Source: an uncultured Clostridia bacterium (GTDB taxonomy: Bacteria > Bacillota > Clostridia > Lachnospirales > Lachnospiraceae). From it: a stretch of DNA of 28,496 bases. The DNA is taken from positions 1-28,496 of the forward strand of contig CAMODY010000003.1 of assembly GCA_946611595.1 (NCBI GenBank), written 5' to 3'. Of this stretch, positions 15,431-24,082 are shown in pieces. Position 1 is the stretch's first letter. Each line of letters opens with the position of its first letter. A program made the position numbers and the translations under genes. The notes below the pieces were generated by a model. The model made no database searches. It was not told where the DNA came from and was given only the letters and a program-made list of their open reading frames with translations.

Positions 15431-16429
15431 ATGGCTTTTATTGACGAACTGATATCCAGAGCGAAAGCAGACAAAAAACGTATTGTTCTGCCGGAACCGA
15501 TGGATAAAAGAACATTTGAGGCAGCAGAGAAGATTTTAGCACAGGACATCGCAGACCTGATCATTATCGGAACACCGGAAGAAATTGAAAAATATGGTGC
15601 TGGATACGATATTTCCAAGGCAACAATCGTTGATCCTTTTAATGATCCTAACAAACAGAAATATATTGATAAGTTTGTAGAACTCCGTGGTGCAAAAGGT
15701 GTTACACCGGAGTCTGCAAAAGAACAGATGGAAAAAGATTACATGTACTATGCATGCCTGATGTGCAAATGCGGGGATGCAGATGGTGCTGTTTCAGGCG
15801 CATGCCATTCCACAGGAAATACGATCAGACCGGCGCTTCAGCTGCTTAAGACCAAACCAGGTGTCAGCGGAGTATCGGGCTTTTTTATTATGGAAGTTCC
15901 GAATTGCGAACTTGGCGAAAACGGACTTTTCGTATTTGCTGACTGCGCAGTTAACCCGGATAATGATGCAGATAAAATGGCAGAGACTGCAGGTCTTTCT
16001 GCTGAAAGTTTTGAAGCATTTATCGGTGCAAAGGCAAAAGTTGCTCTTCTTTCTTTCTCTACAAAAGGTAGTGCAAAACACGACCGTGTTACCATGGTTC
16101 AGGAAGCAGCTGCAAAAGCAAAAGAAAAATATCCGCAGTATGAGATTGATGGTGAACTTCAGCTTGATGCCGCTTTAGTAGCAGAGGTTGGAGAACTGAA
16201 GGCTCCGGATTCTAAAGTTGCAGGACATGCTAATACTTTAGTATTCCCGGATCTTGAGTCTGGAAACATTGGATATAAATTAGTACAGAGACTGGCAAAA
16301 GCAAATGCTTATGGTCCGATCCTTCAGGGTCTTTCCATGCCGGTTAATGACTTAAGTCGTGGCTGCTATGCAGACGATATCGTCGGCACTGTTGCAATGA
16401 CAGCTATCCAGGCACAGATGGCAAAATAA
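15431..16429 (+). CDS. pta: Phosphate acetyltransferase
   Basis: Interconverts acetyl-CoA and acetyl phosphate, the first step of acetate production. The N-terminal MAFIDELISRAKADKKRIVLPEP, FNDPNKQKY, and the C-terminal VFPDLESGNIGYKLVQRL with YGPILQGLSMPVNDLSRGC are Pta hallmarks; about 332 aa is the short single-domain form common in Firmicutes. An ATG at 15419 (four residues earlier) directly abuts GAAAGG, too close for initiation, so 15431 with AGGA 11 nt upstream is chosen, giving MAFIDEL. ackA follows after 43 bp with no terminator, forming a two-gene operon. Confidence 0.96.
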   Translation: MAFIDELISRAKADKKRIVLPEPMDKRTFEAAEKILAQDIADLIIIGTPEEIEKYGAGYDISKATIVDPFNDPNKQKYIDKFVELRGAKGVTPESAKEQMEKDYMYYACLMCKCGDADGAVSGACHSTGNTIRPALQLLKTKPGVSGVSGFFIMEVPNCELGENGLFVFADCAVNPDNDADKMAETAGLSAESFEAFIGAKAKVALLSFSTKGSAKHDRVTMVQEAAAKAKEKYPQYEIDGELQLDAALVAEVGELKAPDSKVAGHANTLVFPDLESGNIGYKLVQRLAKANAYGPILQGLSMPVNDLSRGCYADDIVGTVAMTAIQAQMAK

Positions 16430-16472
16430 TAATTCGTACCTAAAAAACATTTAATATATTGGGAGAAAAACA

Positions 16473-17678
16473 ATGAAAATTTTAGTTATCAATTGCGGTA
16501 GTTCATCACTGAAATATCAGCTGATCGATTCTGAATCTGAGCAGGTCTTAGCAAAAGGTCTTTGCGAGAGAATCGGAATCGAAGGCAGTATGTTCACATA
16601 TCAGAAACCTGGCTGTGACAAGATCGTTAATCAGATCGATCAGCCGGATCACAAGAAGAGTATTTCTATCGTATTAGATGCTCTGACAGACAAAGAAAAC
16701 GGCGTTATTGCTGATCTTTCCGAGATCGGTGCAGTCGGACACAGACTGGTACACGGCGGTGAGGAATTTGCAGCATCCACTCTGATCACTGATGAAGTTA
16801 TCAAAGTAGTAGAAAGCTGCAACGATCTTGCACCTCTTCACAACCCGGCAAACATCATTGGTGTTAACGCATGCCGCGAGCTGATGCCGGAAACTCCGAT
16901 GGTTGGTGTATTTGATACTGCTTTCCATCAGACAATGCCTGCAGAAGCATATATCTATGGTATTCCATATGAATATTACAAAAAAGACAAAGTAAGAAAA
17001 TACGGTTTCCACGGAACATCTCATGCATTTGTATCTAAGAGAACAGCTGAAATCTTAGGTCTTGATTATGACAAAGCAAAGATCATCGTTTGCCACCTTG
17101 GAAACGGTGCTTCCATCTGCGCAGTAGATGGCGGAAAATCTGTTGAAACTTCCATGGGTCTTACACCGCTTATGGGTCTTGTAATGGGAACCCGTTCCGG
17201 TGAGATCGATCCTGGTGTTATGGAATATCTTGGAAAGAAAGAAAACCTTTCCTTCGAAGAGATCATGACAATGCTGAACAAAAAATCCGGTATCTTAGGA
17301 ATCAGCGGCATTTCTTCTGACTTCCGTGATATCGACGCTGCAATCGAAGATGGAAATGAGCAGGCACAACTTGCAAAAGATGTATTCGTACACAGAGTAG
17401 CAAGCTATGTTGGTGCATACATTGCAGTTATGAACGGTGTAGATGCGATCGTATTTACTGCAGGTGTTGGTGAAAATGATCCTGGCGCAAGAGCAGACAT
17501 TATGAAGCATTTCGGTTATGTTGGAGCTTATATTGATCCTGAGAAAAACAATGTCCGCGGAAAAGAAACCATCATTTCCACAGACGACTCCAAGGTTAAA
17601 GTTCTCCTTGTTCCGACAAACGAAGAGCTTATGATTGCAAGAGATACCAAGGCAATCGTAGATGGCCTGAACAAATAA
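16473..17678 (+). CDS. ackA: Acetate kinase
   Basis: Converts acetyl phosphate and ADP to acetate and ATP, the energy-yielding step. N-terminal VINCGSSSLKYQL (N7), GHRLVHGGEEF, VFDTAFHQTMP (catalytic Asp), YGFHGTSH, HLGNGASICAVDGGKSVETS, the MGTRSGEIDPGV block, FTAGVGEND and TNEELMIARDT make the complete ASKHA-fold signature. 401 aa is the family norm. GGGAG lies 7 nt before the ATG. Co-directional with pta; the downstream 44 bp contain no convincing terminator before the rimP promoter. Confidence 0.98.
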   Translation: MKILVINCGSSSLKYQLIDSESEQVLAKGLCERIGIEGSMFTYQKPGCDKIVNQIDQPDHKKSISIVLDALTDKENGVIADLSEIGAVGHRLVHGGEEFAASTLITDEVIKVVESCNDLAPLHNPANIIGVNACRELMPETPMVGVFDTAFHQTMPAEAYIYGIPYEYYKKDKVRKYGFHGTSHAFVSKRTAEILGLDYDKAKIIVCHLGNGASICAVDGGKSVETSMGLTPLMGLVMGTRSGEIDPGVMEYLGKKENLSFEEIMTMLNKKSGILGISGISSDFRDIDAAIEDGNEQAQLAKDVFVHRVASYVGAYIAVMNGVDAIVFTAGVGENDPGARADIMKHFGYVGAYIDPEKNNVRGKETIISTDDSKVKVLLVPTNEELMIARDTKAIVDGLNK

Positions 17679-17722
17679 TCTTGAAAAATCAATAAAAACT
17701 TGAGTTTTATGCCAGAAAGTGC

Positions 17723-17751
17723 TTGCAAATACTGGATAAAGAGAGTATATT
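17723..17751 (+). promoter_or_regulatory. Sigma-A-type promoter of the rimP-nusA-infB operon
   Basis: TTGCAA (17723-17728), 17-nt spacer, TATATT (17746-17751). The predicted start is near 17758, leaving a leader of about 75 nt before rimP that contains a hairpin. Confidence 0.75.
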
Positions 17752-17781
17752 GATACAAGATTTTATGAAAGTAACTGTAAA

Positions 17782-17806
17782 CGAGCGGACCAAAGCGGTC
17801 CGCTCG
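17782..17806 (+). other. Leader hairpin upstream of rimP
   Basis: CGAGCGGACC (17782-17791), loop AAAGC, GGTCCGCTCG (17797-17806): ten perfect, GC-rich pairs. The downstream sequence AATTACGATT has no U-tract. The position between promoter and SD points to a stability or regulatory element; a weak ackA terminator is the alternative. Confidence 0.7.
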
Positions 17807-17832
17807 AATTACGATTATGGGAAAGAGGATAT

Positions 17833-18333
17833 ATGGGCGCTGGAAAGAACGCAGGAATTGAAGAGAAAACTGAAGCCTTGATCTTGCCGGTCATCGAACA
17901 GCTTGAAGGCGGTATCTTTGAAATTGTCGATGTGGAGTATGTGAAAGAAGGAAGCAGTTGGTACCTCAGGGTCTATGTCGATAAAGAAGGAGGCATCGCG
18001 ATCAATGACTGTGAGCTGATCAGTAAGGCCATCGAGCCGGTACTCGACGAGAAGGATCTGATTTCGGATGCCTATATCTTAGAAGTCAGCTCCCCGGGTC
18101 TTACAAGAGCTTTGAAGAAAGAGCGGGACTATAAACGCAATATTGGAAAGCCCGTTGAAGTCCATCTTTATAAGCCTGTAGAGATCGACAAAGATAAAGT
18201 AAAGCTCTTTATCGGAGACCTGATCTCATATGACGATGAAAAGATCGTTCTGGATATTGGAGAAACGAAAGAAGAACTTGTGGAACTTTTAAGATCTAAT
18301 ATCTCAGTGATCAAACAATATGTAGTTTTTTAA
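17833..18333 (+). CDS. rimP: Ribosome maturation factor RimP
   Basis: Assists 30S subunit assembly. The start MGAGKNAGIEEKTEALILPVIEQLEGGIFEIVDVEYVKEG, then WYLRVYVDKEGGIAINDCELISKAIEPVLDE, ILEVSSPGLTRALKKERDYKRNIGK and a C-terminal SH3-like domain (about 95-165) match RimP throughout; 166 aa is typical. AGAGGAT lies just upstream of the ATG. First gene of the classic rimP-nusA-infB cluster, with nusA beginning 55 bp later. Confidence 0.95.
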   Translation: MGAGKNAGIEEKTEALILPVIEQLEGGIFEIVDVEYVKEGSSWYLRVYVDKEGGIAINDCELISKAIEPVLDEKDLISDAYILEVSSPGLTRALKKERDYKRNIGKPVEVHLYKPVEIDKDKVKLFIGDLISYDDEKIVLDIGETKEELVELLRSNISVIKQYVVF

Positions 18334-18388
18334 TGGGAATCCGTTTTATAAAGCGGATGCTTGAAAATAGAAATTAAGGAGAAAAAAC

Positions 18389-19567
18389 ATGGCAAGCGAA
18401 TTAATTGAAGCCCTCGAGATTCTGGAGAAGGAAAAAGACATCAGCAGAGAATCCATTATCGGAGCAATCGAAAACGCGCTGGTGACAGCCTACAAAAACC
18501 AGTATAAGAAAAAGGACAGCATTCTGGCAGCAGAAAATGTATTTGCGAAAGTAAATGAAGAGACCGGAGAGTTTTATGTTTACGCTGAAAAAACAGTCGT
18601 AGAAGAAGTTGAAAACTCTCTGCTTGAGATTTCTCTTGAAGATGCACGCAGCATCTACCCGCAGTGCCAGGTTGGTGAAGTTGTGCGTTTAGCTGCAGAA
18701 TCAAAAGAGTTCAGCCGTATTGCAACACAGAATGCAAAGAACGTTTTAATGCAGAATCTGCGCGAAAGAGAAAAAGACAATGTTTATGAAGAGTTCCTTG
18801 CAAAGGAAAAGGGCATTGTTACAGGTATCGTACAGCGCTTCAATGATCAGAGCATTACAATTAATTTAGGAAAAGCCGATGGTATTTTAAATGAAAATGA
18901 GCAGGTAAAAGGAGAAAGACTTCGTGCCGGCGAAAGAATCAAGGTCTATGTCCTTGAAGTACGCAATACGAAAAAATCCCTGCGCATCTTAGTTTCCAGA
19001 ACCCATCCGGAACTTGTCAGAAAACTTTTTGAGTCTGAAGTTGCAGAAGTTAAAGATGGAACTGTTGAGATCATGGCAATCGCACGTGAGGCAGGAAGCA
19101 GAACAAAGATGGCTGTATGGTCCAATGATCCGGACGTAGATCCGGTTGGCGCTTGCGTTGGTATGAACGGAATGCGTGTTAATGCAGTCGTTTCCGAACT
19201 TAAAGGCGAAAAGATCGATATCATTAACTGGTCTGATAACCCGGCAATCCTGATCGAGAATGCCCTGAGCCCGGCAAAGGTCATCTCCGTTCTTGCAGAT
19301 GCAGAAGAGAAGACTGCAACTGTAATCGTTCCGGATTATCAGCTTTCCCTTGCAATTGGTAAAGAAGGTCAGAATGCAAGACTGGCTGCAAGACTTACTG
19401 GATTTAAGATCGATATCTTAAATGAAACCCAGGCAGCTGATATCTTAGATGAGATTTATGAAGGCGATTTCGAAGGCGAAGAATCAGAAGCTGAAGAGTT
19501 CATTGATGCAGCAGAAGAAGCAGCTGAGGCAGATGCAGCAGAAGATGTGATCTCTGATGAAGAGTAA
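18389..19567 (+). CDS. nusA: Transcription termination/antitermination factor NusA
   Basis: Binds RNA polymerase and nascent RNA to modulate pausing, termination and antitermination. N-terminal RNAP-binding domain (about 1-125; ALEILEKEKDISRESIIGAIENAL), S1 domain (about 135-200; GIVQRFNDQSITINLGKADGIL), then KH1 (VSRTHPELVRKLFESEV...AREAGSRTKMAVWS) and KH2 (DYQLSLAIGKEGQNARLAARLTG). Residues about 355-392 are an acidic tail (EGEESEAEEFIDAAEEA), with no E. coli-type C-terminal repeats. AAGGAG is 7 nt upstream of the ATG. The 3' end overlaps ylxQ by 11 bp; ylxR, usually between them, is missing. Confidence 0.97.
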   Translation: MASELIEALEILEKEKDISRESIIGAIENALVTAYKNQYKKKDSILAAENVFAKVNEETGEFYVYAEKTVVEEVENSLLEISLEDARSIYPQCQVGEVVRLAAESKEFSRIATQNAKNVLMQNLREREKDNVYEEFLAKEKGIVTGIVQRFNDQSITINLGKADGILNENEQVKGERLRAGERIKVYVLEVRNTKKSLRILVSRTHPELVRKLFESEVAEVKDGTVEIMAIAREAGSRTKMAVWSNDPDVDPVGACVGMNGMRVNAVVSELKGEKIDIINWSDNPAILIENALSPAKVISVLADAEEKTATVIVPDYQLSLAIGKEGQNARLAARLTGFKIDILNETQAADILDEIYEGDFEGEESEAEEFIDAAEEAAEADAAEDVISDEE

Positions 19568-19886
19568 GCTTTTCGGAATGCTGGGGCTTGCCGCGAAAGC
19601 CGGAAAAGTCGTTAGCGGTGAGTTTTCGGTAGAAAAAGCAATAAAAGAAAGAAGCGCACATCTGGTGATCCTTGCAGAAGACGCTTCGGATAATACAAAA
19701 AAACATTTCAGTGACATGTGCAGTTACCGAAATATTCCAATCCTGTTTTTTGGAACAAAAGAAGAACTTGGCAATTGCATCGGAAAGAGTTTTCGTGCAA
19801 ACCTTGCTCTTACCGATCAGGGATTTGCCAAAAGCATTATAAAAAAACATGAGCAGGAGCAATCATTAGGAGGAAAAGAAGTTTGA
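19557..19886 (+). CDS. ylxQ: L7Ae/L30e-family RNA-binding protein YlxQ
   Basis: Small (109 aa) L7Ae/Gadd45-fold protein predicted to bind kink-turn-like RNA. MLGLAAKAGKVVSGEFSVEKAIKER (about residues 8-32) is the diagnostic N-terminal block, followed by HLVILAEDASDNTKKHF and IPILFFGTKEELGNCIGKSFRANLALTDQGFAKSI. There is no obvious SD and the ATG lies inside the last codons of nusA, so expression is probably coupled to nusA. The stop overlaps the TTG start of infB. Confidence 0.9.
   Translation: MKSKLFGMLGLAAKAGKVVSGEFSVEKAIKERSAHLVILAEDASDNTKKHFSDMCSYRNIPILFFGTKEELGNCIGKSFRANLALTDQGFAKSIIKKHEQEQSLGGKEV
19868..19873 (+). promoter_or_regulatory. AGGAGG ribosome-binding site deciding the TTG start of infB
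   Basis: AGGAGG sits 9 nt before TTG 19883, and the encoded MRIHELAKEIGVDNK is the canonical IF2 N-terminus, so TTG is the start. Confidence 0.85.
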
Positions 19887-22786
19887 GAATTCACGAATTA
19901 GCAAAAGAAATCGGCGTTGATAACAAAGTGATCGTTGAGTTTCTGAAAAATGCGGGAGCAAATGTGAAGAGTCACATGAGTGCTTGTCCGGAGGATATGA
20001 TCGATAAGGTCCGGGCAAAATTCGGAAAAGGAGAGGCAGCGAAGGCACCGGCGGAAGAACCGGCGAAGGCCAGCGGCATTAAAGCGGTCGCTGTTCCGGA
20101 TTTTATTGCCAAAGAACAGCCAAAGACTGTTCCTACACGCACCGCTGACGGAGAAAAGAATGAAGACGGCGGAAAACAGATCGCTAAGATCGAAGCGAAA
20201 AAAGCTGCTTTAGAAAAAGCCGATGAAGCGGAAGAAACTCCGAAGAAGAAAAAGAAAATCATTGCCGTGTTTAACCCGCAGAATTCAAACACGGAAAAAG
20301 GACGTGCTATGGCAAAGGCACAGAGAGAAGAGAAGAAGGCTCAGGATAAGCCGAAGAAACCTCTTCCAAGTGAAGTGCGCCCTGCAAAAGACAGAACTCC
20401 TGATGATGAAGAAAAAACTGTAAAGAAAATACTTCCAAGCCAGCGCCGTCCGGCAAGAGACAGAATTCCGGATGATGAGCTTGCTGAGATGAAAGCAAAA
20501 GAGGAAGAGGCTAAGAAAGCAGCAGAACTGAAAGCTCAGGAAGAAAAAGCAGCAGAAGAAGCAAAGGCACAGGAAGAAGCTGCAAAGAGCGAGGCAAAAG
20601 CTGAACAGCCGAAAGTAGAGGAAAAAGCTGCTGAGCCTAAGAAAGAAGAAGCTCCGCAGAAGAAGGAAAGCGAAGCTGTAAAATCCTTGCGCGAAAAAAT
20701 CGTAAAAGGAACGGTTTCTGTTTCTGACATCCAGATCAGCCGCGGAACTAAAGACAAAGGCAAAGGTCAGGATGGAAGACGTCCAAATAAAGACGGAAGA
20801 GATGGAAGAGGCCAGCAGGGTCGTCCTCAGCAGGGACAGAATCGTCCTGGTCAGCAGCCACAGGGTGGCGGAAAAGCTGCTCCGGCATCTGATTCTAAAG
20901 GCAAAGGAAAAGGCGGCAAACAGAAAGGTAAATACGAGAAACAAAAAGGCGATAAGTTCGAAAGATTAGAGAACGAGCGCTTTGCTCAGCGTCAGCAAAA
21001 GACTGTAAAAGAAGAGCCGGAAGAGGAAATTAAGGTAATCACACTTCCTGAGAACATTTCAGTTAAAGAGTTTGCTGCGAAGCTGAAAATGCAGCCGGCA
21101 GCTCTGATCAAAAAACTGTTCCTTCAGGGCCAGGTTCTTACCGTAAATGATATCTTAGACTTTGAAACAGCAGAGGCAATCGCTCTTGACATGGATATCC
21201 TTGTTGAGAAGGAAGTTGAAATCGACTACATCGAAGAACTTCTGAAAGAAGAGGAAGAAGACGAGAGCAAACTTGTGAAACGTCCTCCGGTTGTCTGTGT
21301 AATGGGTCACGTTGACCATGGTAAAACCTCCCTGCTTGATGCAATCCGTAAAACCAATGTGATCGCAAAAGAGGCAGGTGGTATTACCCAGCACATCGGT
21401 GCATATATGGTTCAGCTTCCAAGTGGAGAAAAACTGACCTTCCTTGATACACCGGGACACGAAGCATTTACATCTATGAGACTTCGTGGTGCGATGGCAA
21501 CGGACGTTGCAATCTTAGTAGTTGCTGCTGATGACGGTGTTATGCCGCAGACAGTTGAAGCGATCAACCATGCAAAGGCAGCAGGCATCCATGTGATCGT
21601 AGCAGTTAACAAGATCGATAAACCGGGTGCAAATATAGATAAAGTAAAACAGGAACTTTCCGAGCATGATCTTGTGCCGGAAGACTGGGGCGGAAATACC
21701 ATTTTCGTTCCGGTATCTGCAAAGACAGGAGAAGGTATCCAGGAACTCTTAGAGATGGTAATCCTCGATACAGAAATTCTCGAGCTGAAAGCAGATCCTG
21801 ACCGTAAGGCAAGAGGTCTTGTTATTGAAGCAAAACTTGATAAAGGAAGAGGTACTGTTGCAACACTGCTTGTACAGAAAGGTACCTTGAAAGTCGGCGA
21901 TCATATCGCAATGGGCGAAAGCTATGGTAAAGTCCGTGCGATGTTAAATGACCGCGGAGAGAAAGTAAAATCTGCTGCTCCATCTACACCTGTTGAGATC
22001 ACAGGTCTTAATGGTGTTCCGAATGCAGGTGAAGTATTTGTTGCCTTTGATAACGATAAAGAGGCAAAAGCATTTGCAGCAGTCTTCGTTGAAGAGAACA
22101 AGAAGAAACTGCTTGCTGGAACCAGAAAGAAGACAAACCTTGACGATCTCTTTGATCAGATGAAAGCCGGTGAACTCAAAGAACTTGAGATCATCATTAA
22201 AGCTGACGTTCAGGGTAGTGTGGAAGCAATTAAGGATTCCTTAGAAGAATTGTCCAACGATGAAGTTGTTGTAAAAGTTATCCATTCAGGCGTTGGTAAT
22301 GTTAACGAATCTGATGCAATTCTTGCTAGTGCATCGAATGCGATCATTATTGCGTTCAACGTACAGGCGGATGCTGTCGCAAGAGATACGATCGAGCACG
22401 AAAAAGTTGATATGCGTACCTATAATGTCATCTATAACGCAATCGATGATGTAGAAAATGCAATGAAGGGTATGCTTGAGCCGATCTACGAAGAAGTCGT
22501 AACCGGACATGTGGAAGTACGTCAGACATTCAAGGCATCAGGCATTGGTGTGATCGCTGGATCTTATGTCCTTGACGGTACTGTTCAAAGAGGTGCGAAG
22601 ATCCGCTTAAGTCGTGACGGAGAGCAGATCTTCGAAGGTAATTTAGCATCCCTTAAGAGATTCCAGGATGACGTAAAAGAAGTCCGCAGCGGTTATGAAT
22701 GCGGTATCGTTCTGGAAGGATTCCAGGATATTAAAGAAGGCGACCAGATGGAAGCTTATATCATGAAGGAAGTGCCAAGAAGCTAA
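19883..22786 (+). CDS. infB: Translation initiation factor IF-2
   Basis: GTPase that delivers fMet-tRNA to the 30S subunit and promotes subunit joining. A first IF2-N helical domain is at residues 1-50 (HELAKEIGVDNKVIVEFLKNAG). A long charged linker (50-385) holds a duplicated LPS..RPA.DR.PDDE motif and a Gly/Gln/Arg/Lys-rich RGG-like stretch (about 290-360). A second IF2-N is at about 385-440. The G domain has G1 GHVDHGKT (475-482), G3 DTPGH (522-526) and G4 NKID (576-579); domains II-IV end in the fMet-tRNA-binding C-terminus (VLEGFQDIKEGDQMEAYIM). 967 aa is on the long side because of the linker. The TTG start overlaps the ylxQ stop; the rbfA start overlaps its stop by 1 nt. Confidence 0.98.
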   Translation: MRIHELAKEIGVDNKVIVEFLKNAGANVKSHMSACPEDMIDKVRAKFGKGEAAKAPAEEPAKASGIKAVAVPDFIAKEQPKTVPTRTADGEKNEDGGKQIAKIEAKKAALEKADEAEETPKKKKKIIAVFNPQNSNTEKGRAMAKAQREEKKAQDKPKKPLPSEVRPAKDRTPDDEEKTVKKILPSQRRPARDRIPDDELAEMKAKEEEAKKAAELKAQEEKAAEEAKAQEEAAKSEAKAEQPKVEEKAAEPKKEEAPQKKESEAVKSLREKIVKGTVSVSDIQISRGTKDKGKGQDGRRPNKDGRDGRGQQGRPQQGQNRPGQQPQGGGKAAPASDSKGKGKGGKQKGKYEKQKGDKFERLENERFAQRQQKTVKEEPEEEIKVITLPENISVKEFAAKLKMQPAALIKKLFLQGQVLTVNDILDFETAEAIALDMDILVEKEVEIDYIEELLKEEEEDESKLVKRPPVVCVMGHVDHGKTSLLDAIRKTNVIAKEAGGITQHIGAYMVQLPSGEKLTFLDTPGHEAFTSMRLRGAMATDVAILVVAADDGVMPQTVEAINHAKAAGIHVIVAVNKIDKPGANIDKVKQELSEHDLVPEDWGGNTIFVPVSAKTGEGIQELLEMVILDTEILELKADPDRKARGLVIEAKLDKGRGTVATLLVQKGTLKVGDHIAMGESYGKVRAMLNDRGEKVKSAAPSTPVEITGLNGVPNAGEVFVAFDNDKEAKAFAAVFVEENKKKLLAGTRKKTNLDDLFDQMKAGELKELEIIIKADVQGSVEAIKDSLEELSNDEVVVKVIHSGVGNVNESDAILASASNAIIIAFNVQADAVARDTIEHEKVDMRTYNVIYNAIDDVENAMKGMLEPIYEEVVTGHVEVRQTFKASGIGVIAGSYVLDGTVQRGAKIRLSRDGEQIFEGNLASLKRFQDDVKEVRSGYECGIVLEGFQDIKEGDQMEAYIMKEVPRS
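20363..20479 (+). repeat. Duplicated 16-residue motif in the IF2 linker
   Basis: LPSEVRPAKDRTPDDE (codons 161-176, bases 20363-20410) and LPSQRRPARDRIPDDE (codons 184-199, bases 20432-20479) recur with a 23-codon period. DNA identity is moderate, suggesting an old internal duplication kept at protein level. Confidence 0.75.
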
Positions 22787-23142
22787 TGAGAAAAAATTCT
22801 GTTAAAAATATCCGGATCAACTCTGAGGTTATGAAAGAACTTTCACAGATCATCCGGGAAACAAAAGATCCACGCATTCATCCGATGACAAGTGTTGTTG
22901 CGGTTGATGTGGCTACAGATCTTAAAACCTGTAAAGTATATGTTTCGGTCCTTGGAAATGAAGAGGACCGTGACAGTACTGCGAAAGGTCTTAAAAGTGC
23001 GGAAGGGTTCATCCGCCGCGAGCTTGCGCATCGTCTCAACATGCGTAATACTCCGGAACTGACCTTCATCATGGATACCTCCATTGAAGATGCAATGGCG
23101 ATGATGAAAAAAATTGATGAGGTGACCGGCAATAATGCCTAA
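22786..23142 (+). CDS. rbfA: 30S ribosome-binding factor RbfA
   Basis: KH-fold protein for 16S rRNA 5'-end maturation and late 30S assembly. SVKNIRINSEVMKELSQIIRE, TKDPRIHPMTSVVAVDVATDLKTCKVYVSVLG and RRELAHRLNMRNTPELTFIMDTSIED form the standard RbfA sequence; 118 aa is typical. The ATG shares one base with the infB stop (TAATG), so translation is coupled. nrnA starts 8 bp before its end. Confidence 0.96.
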   Translation: MRKNSVKNIRINSEVMKELSQIIRETKDPRIHPMTSVVAVDVATDLKTCKVYVSVLGNEEDRDSTAKGLKSAEGFIRRELAHRLNMRNTPELTFIMDTSIEDAMAMMKKIDEVTGNNA

Positions 23143-24082
23143 AATGAAAGACTTTTTAGAAAATGTAAACTCCCTTTGTATTACAGGGCATGTACGACCG
23201 GACGGCGACTGCGTCGGCTCTTGTTTAGGTCTTTTTCTGTATGTGAAGAAGAACTATCCTGGGGTCGATGTTCAGCTTTATTTAGAAGAACCGAGCGAAA
23301 AACTTGCATTTCTTAAAGGCTTTGAGCAGATTAATTCTTTTTATCCGGACCACGAGGCCTTTGATCTGATGATCTGTTTAGATAGTGCCAGCCGCGAGCG
23401 TATCGGAAAAGCAGAGAAGTATTTTAAAAACGCAAAGCATACAGTCAATATTGACCATCATGTTTCCAATACGATGTTTGCAGATGAAAACTATGTAGAT
23501 GGACAGTCTTCTTCTGCAAGTGAGGAAATCTATAAATTTATGGATGCAGCGCTGATAAACCGGGATGTTGCTATCGCGCTCTATACCGGAATCATCTATG
23601 ATACCGGAGTTTTTAAATATCCTTCCACATCTCCTTTGACGATGCAGATCGCGGGGGAATTGATGAAACATGATATTCCGACCGACCGTATCATCGATGA
23701 AAGTTTTTACGCAAAGACCTACGAGGAAAACAAAATCTTCGGCTATGCTGTCTTAAACAGCCATCTGGCCTTCGACGGCAGGGTGATTTATTCCACGATC
23801 ACACAGAAGGAATTAAAGGAATTTGGTGTTTCCTCCAAAGAACTCGAAGGAATCGTATCCCAGCTCCGCCTTACAAAAGGTGTGATAGCTTCTGCCTTTT
23901 TATATGAGACAACGGCAGGCGATATTAAACTGAGTCTCAGGTCGATCGCGCCTTTTGATGTGAATATGATCGCACAGCAGTTTGGAGGCGGCGGACATGT
24001 CCGTGCAGCCGGAGCAACACTTAAAGGAACGCTCGAGGAAAGTGTCACTCAGGTTTTAGCAGCAATGGAAAAGAATCTATGA
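23135..24082 (+). CDS. nrnA: DHH-family bifunctional oligoribonuclease/PAP phosphatase NrnA
   Basis: Degrades short RNA oligomers (nanoRNA) and dephosphorylates 3'-phosphoadenosine 5'-phosphate. DHH domain: GHVRPDGDCVGS (H19, D23, D25), CLDSA (D83) and IDHHVSN (D107-H108-H109). DHHA1 domain: GVSSKELEGIVSQLR and the substrate-binding QFGGGGHVRAAGA near residue 285. 315 aa is typical. GAGGTGA about 10 nt upstream supports ATG 23135; a second in-frame ATG lies at 23144. It overlaps rbfA by 8 bp and truB by 4 bp. Confidence 0.94.
   Translation: MPKMKDFLENVNSLCITGHVRPDGDCVGSCLGLFLYVKKNYPGVDVQLYLEEPSEKLAFLKGFEQINSFYPDHEAFDLMICLDSASRERIGKAEKYFKNAKHTVNIDHHVSNTMFADENYVDGQSSSASEEIYKFMDAALINRDVAIALYTGIIYDTGVFKYPSTSPLTMQIAGELMKHDIPTDRIIDESFYAKTYEENKIFGYAVLNSHLAFDGRVIYSTITQKELKEFGVSSKELEGIVSQLRLTKGVIASAFLYETTAGDIKLSLRSIAPFDVNMIAQQFGGGGHVRAAGATLKGTLEESVTQVLAAMEKNL

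Noticed and set aside
17692..17710. AAAACT/AGTTTT inverted repeat as an ackA terminator
   Set aside because: The stem is six A/T-rich pairs with a 2-nt loop, too weak to call a terminator.
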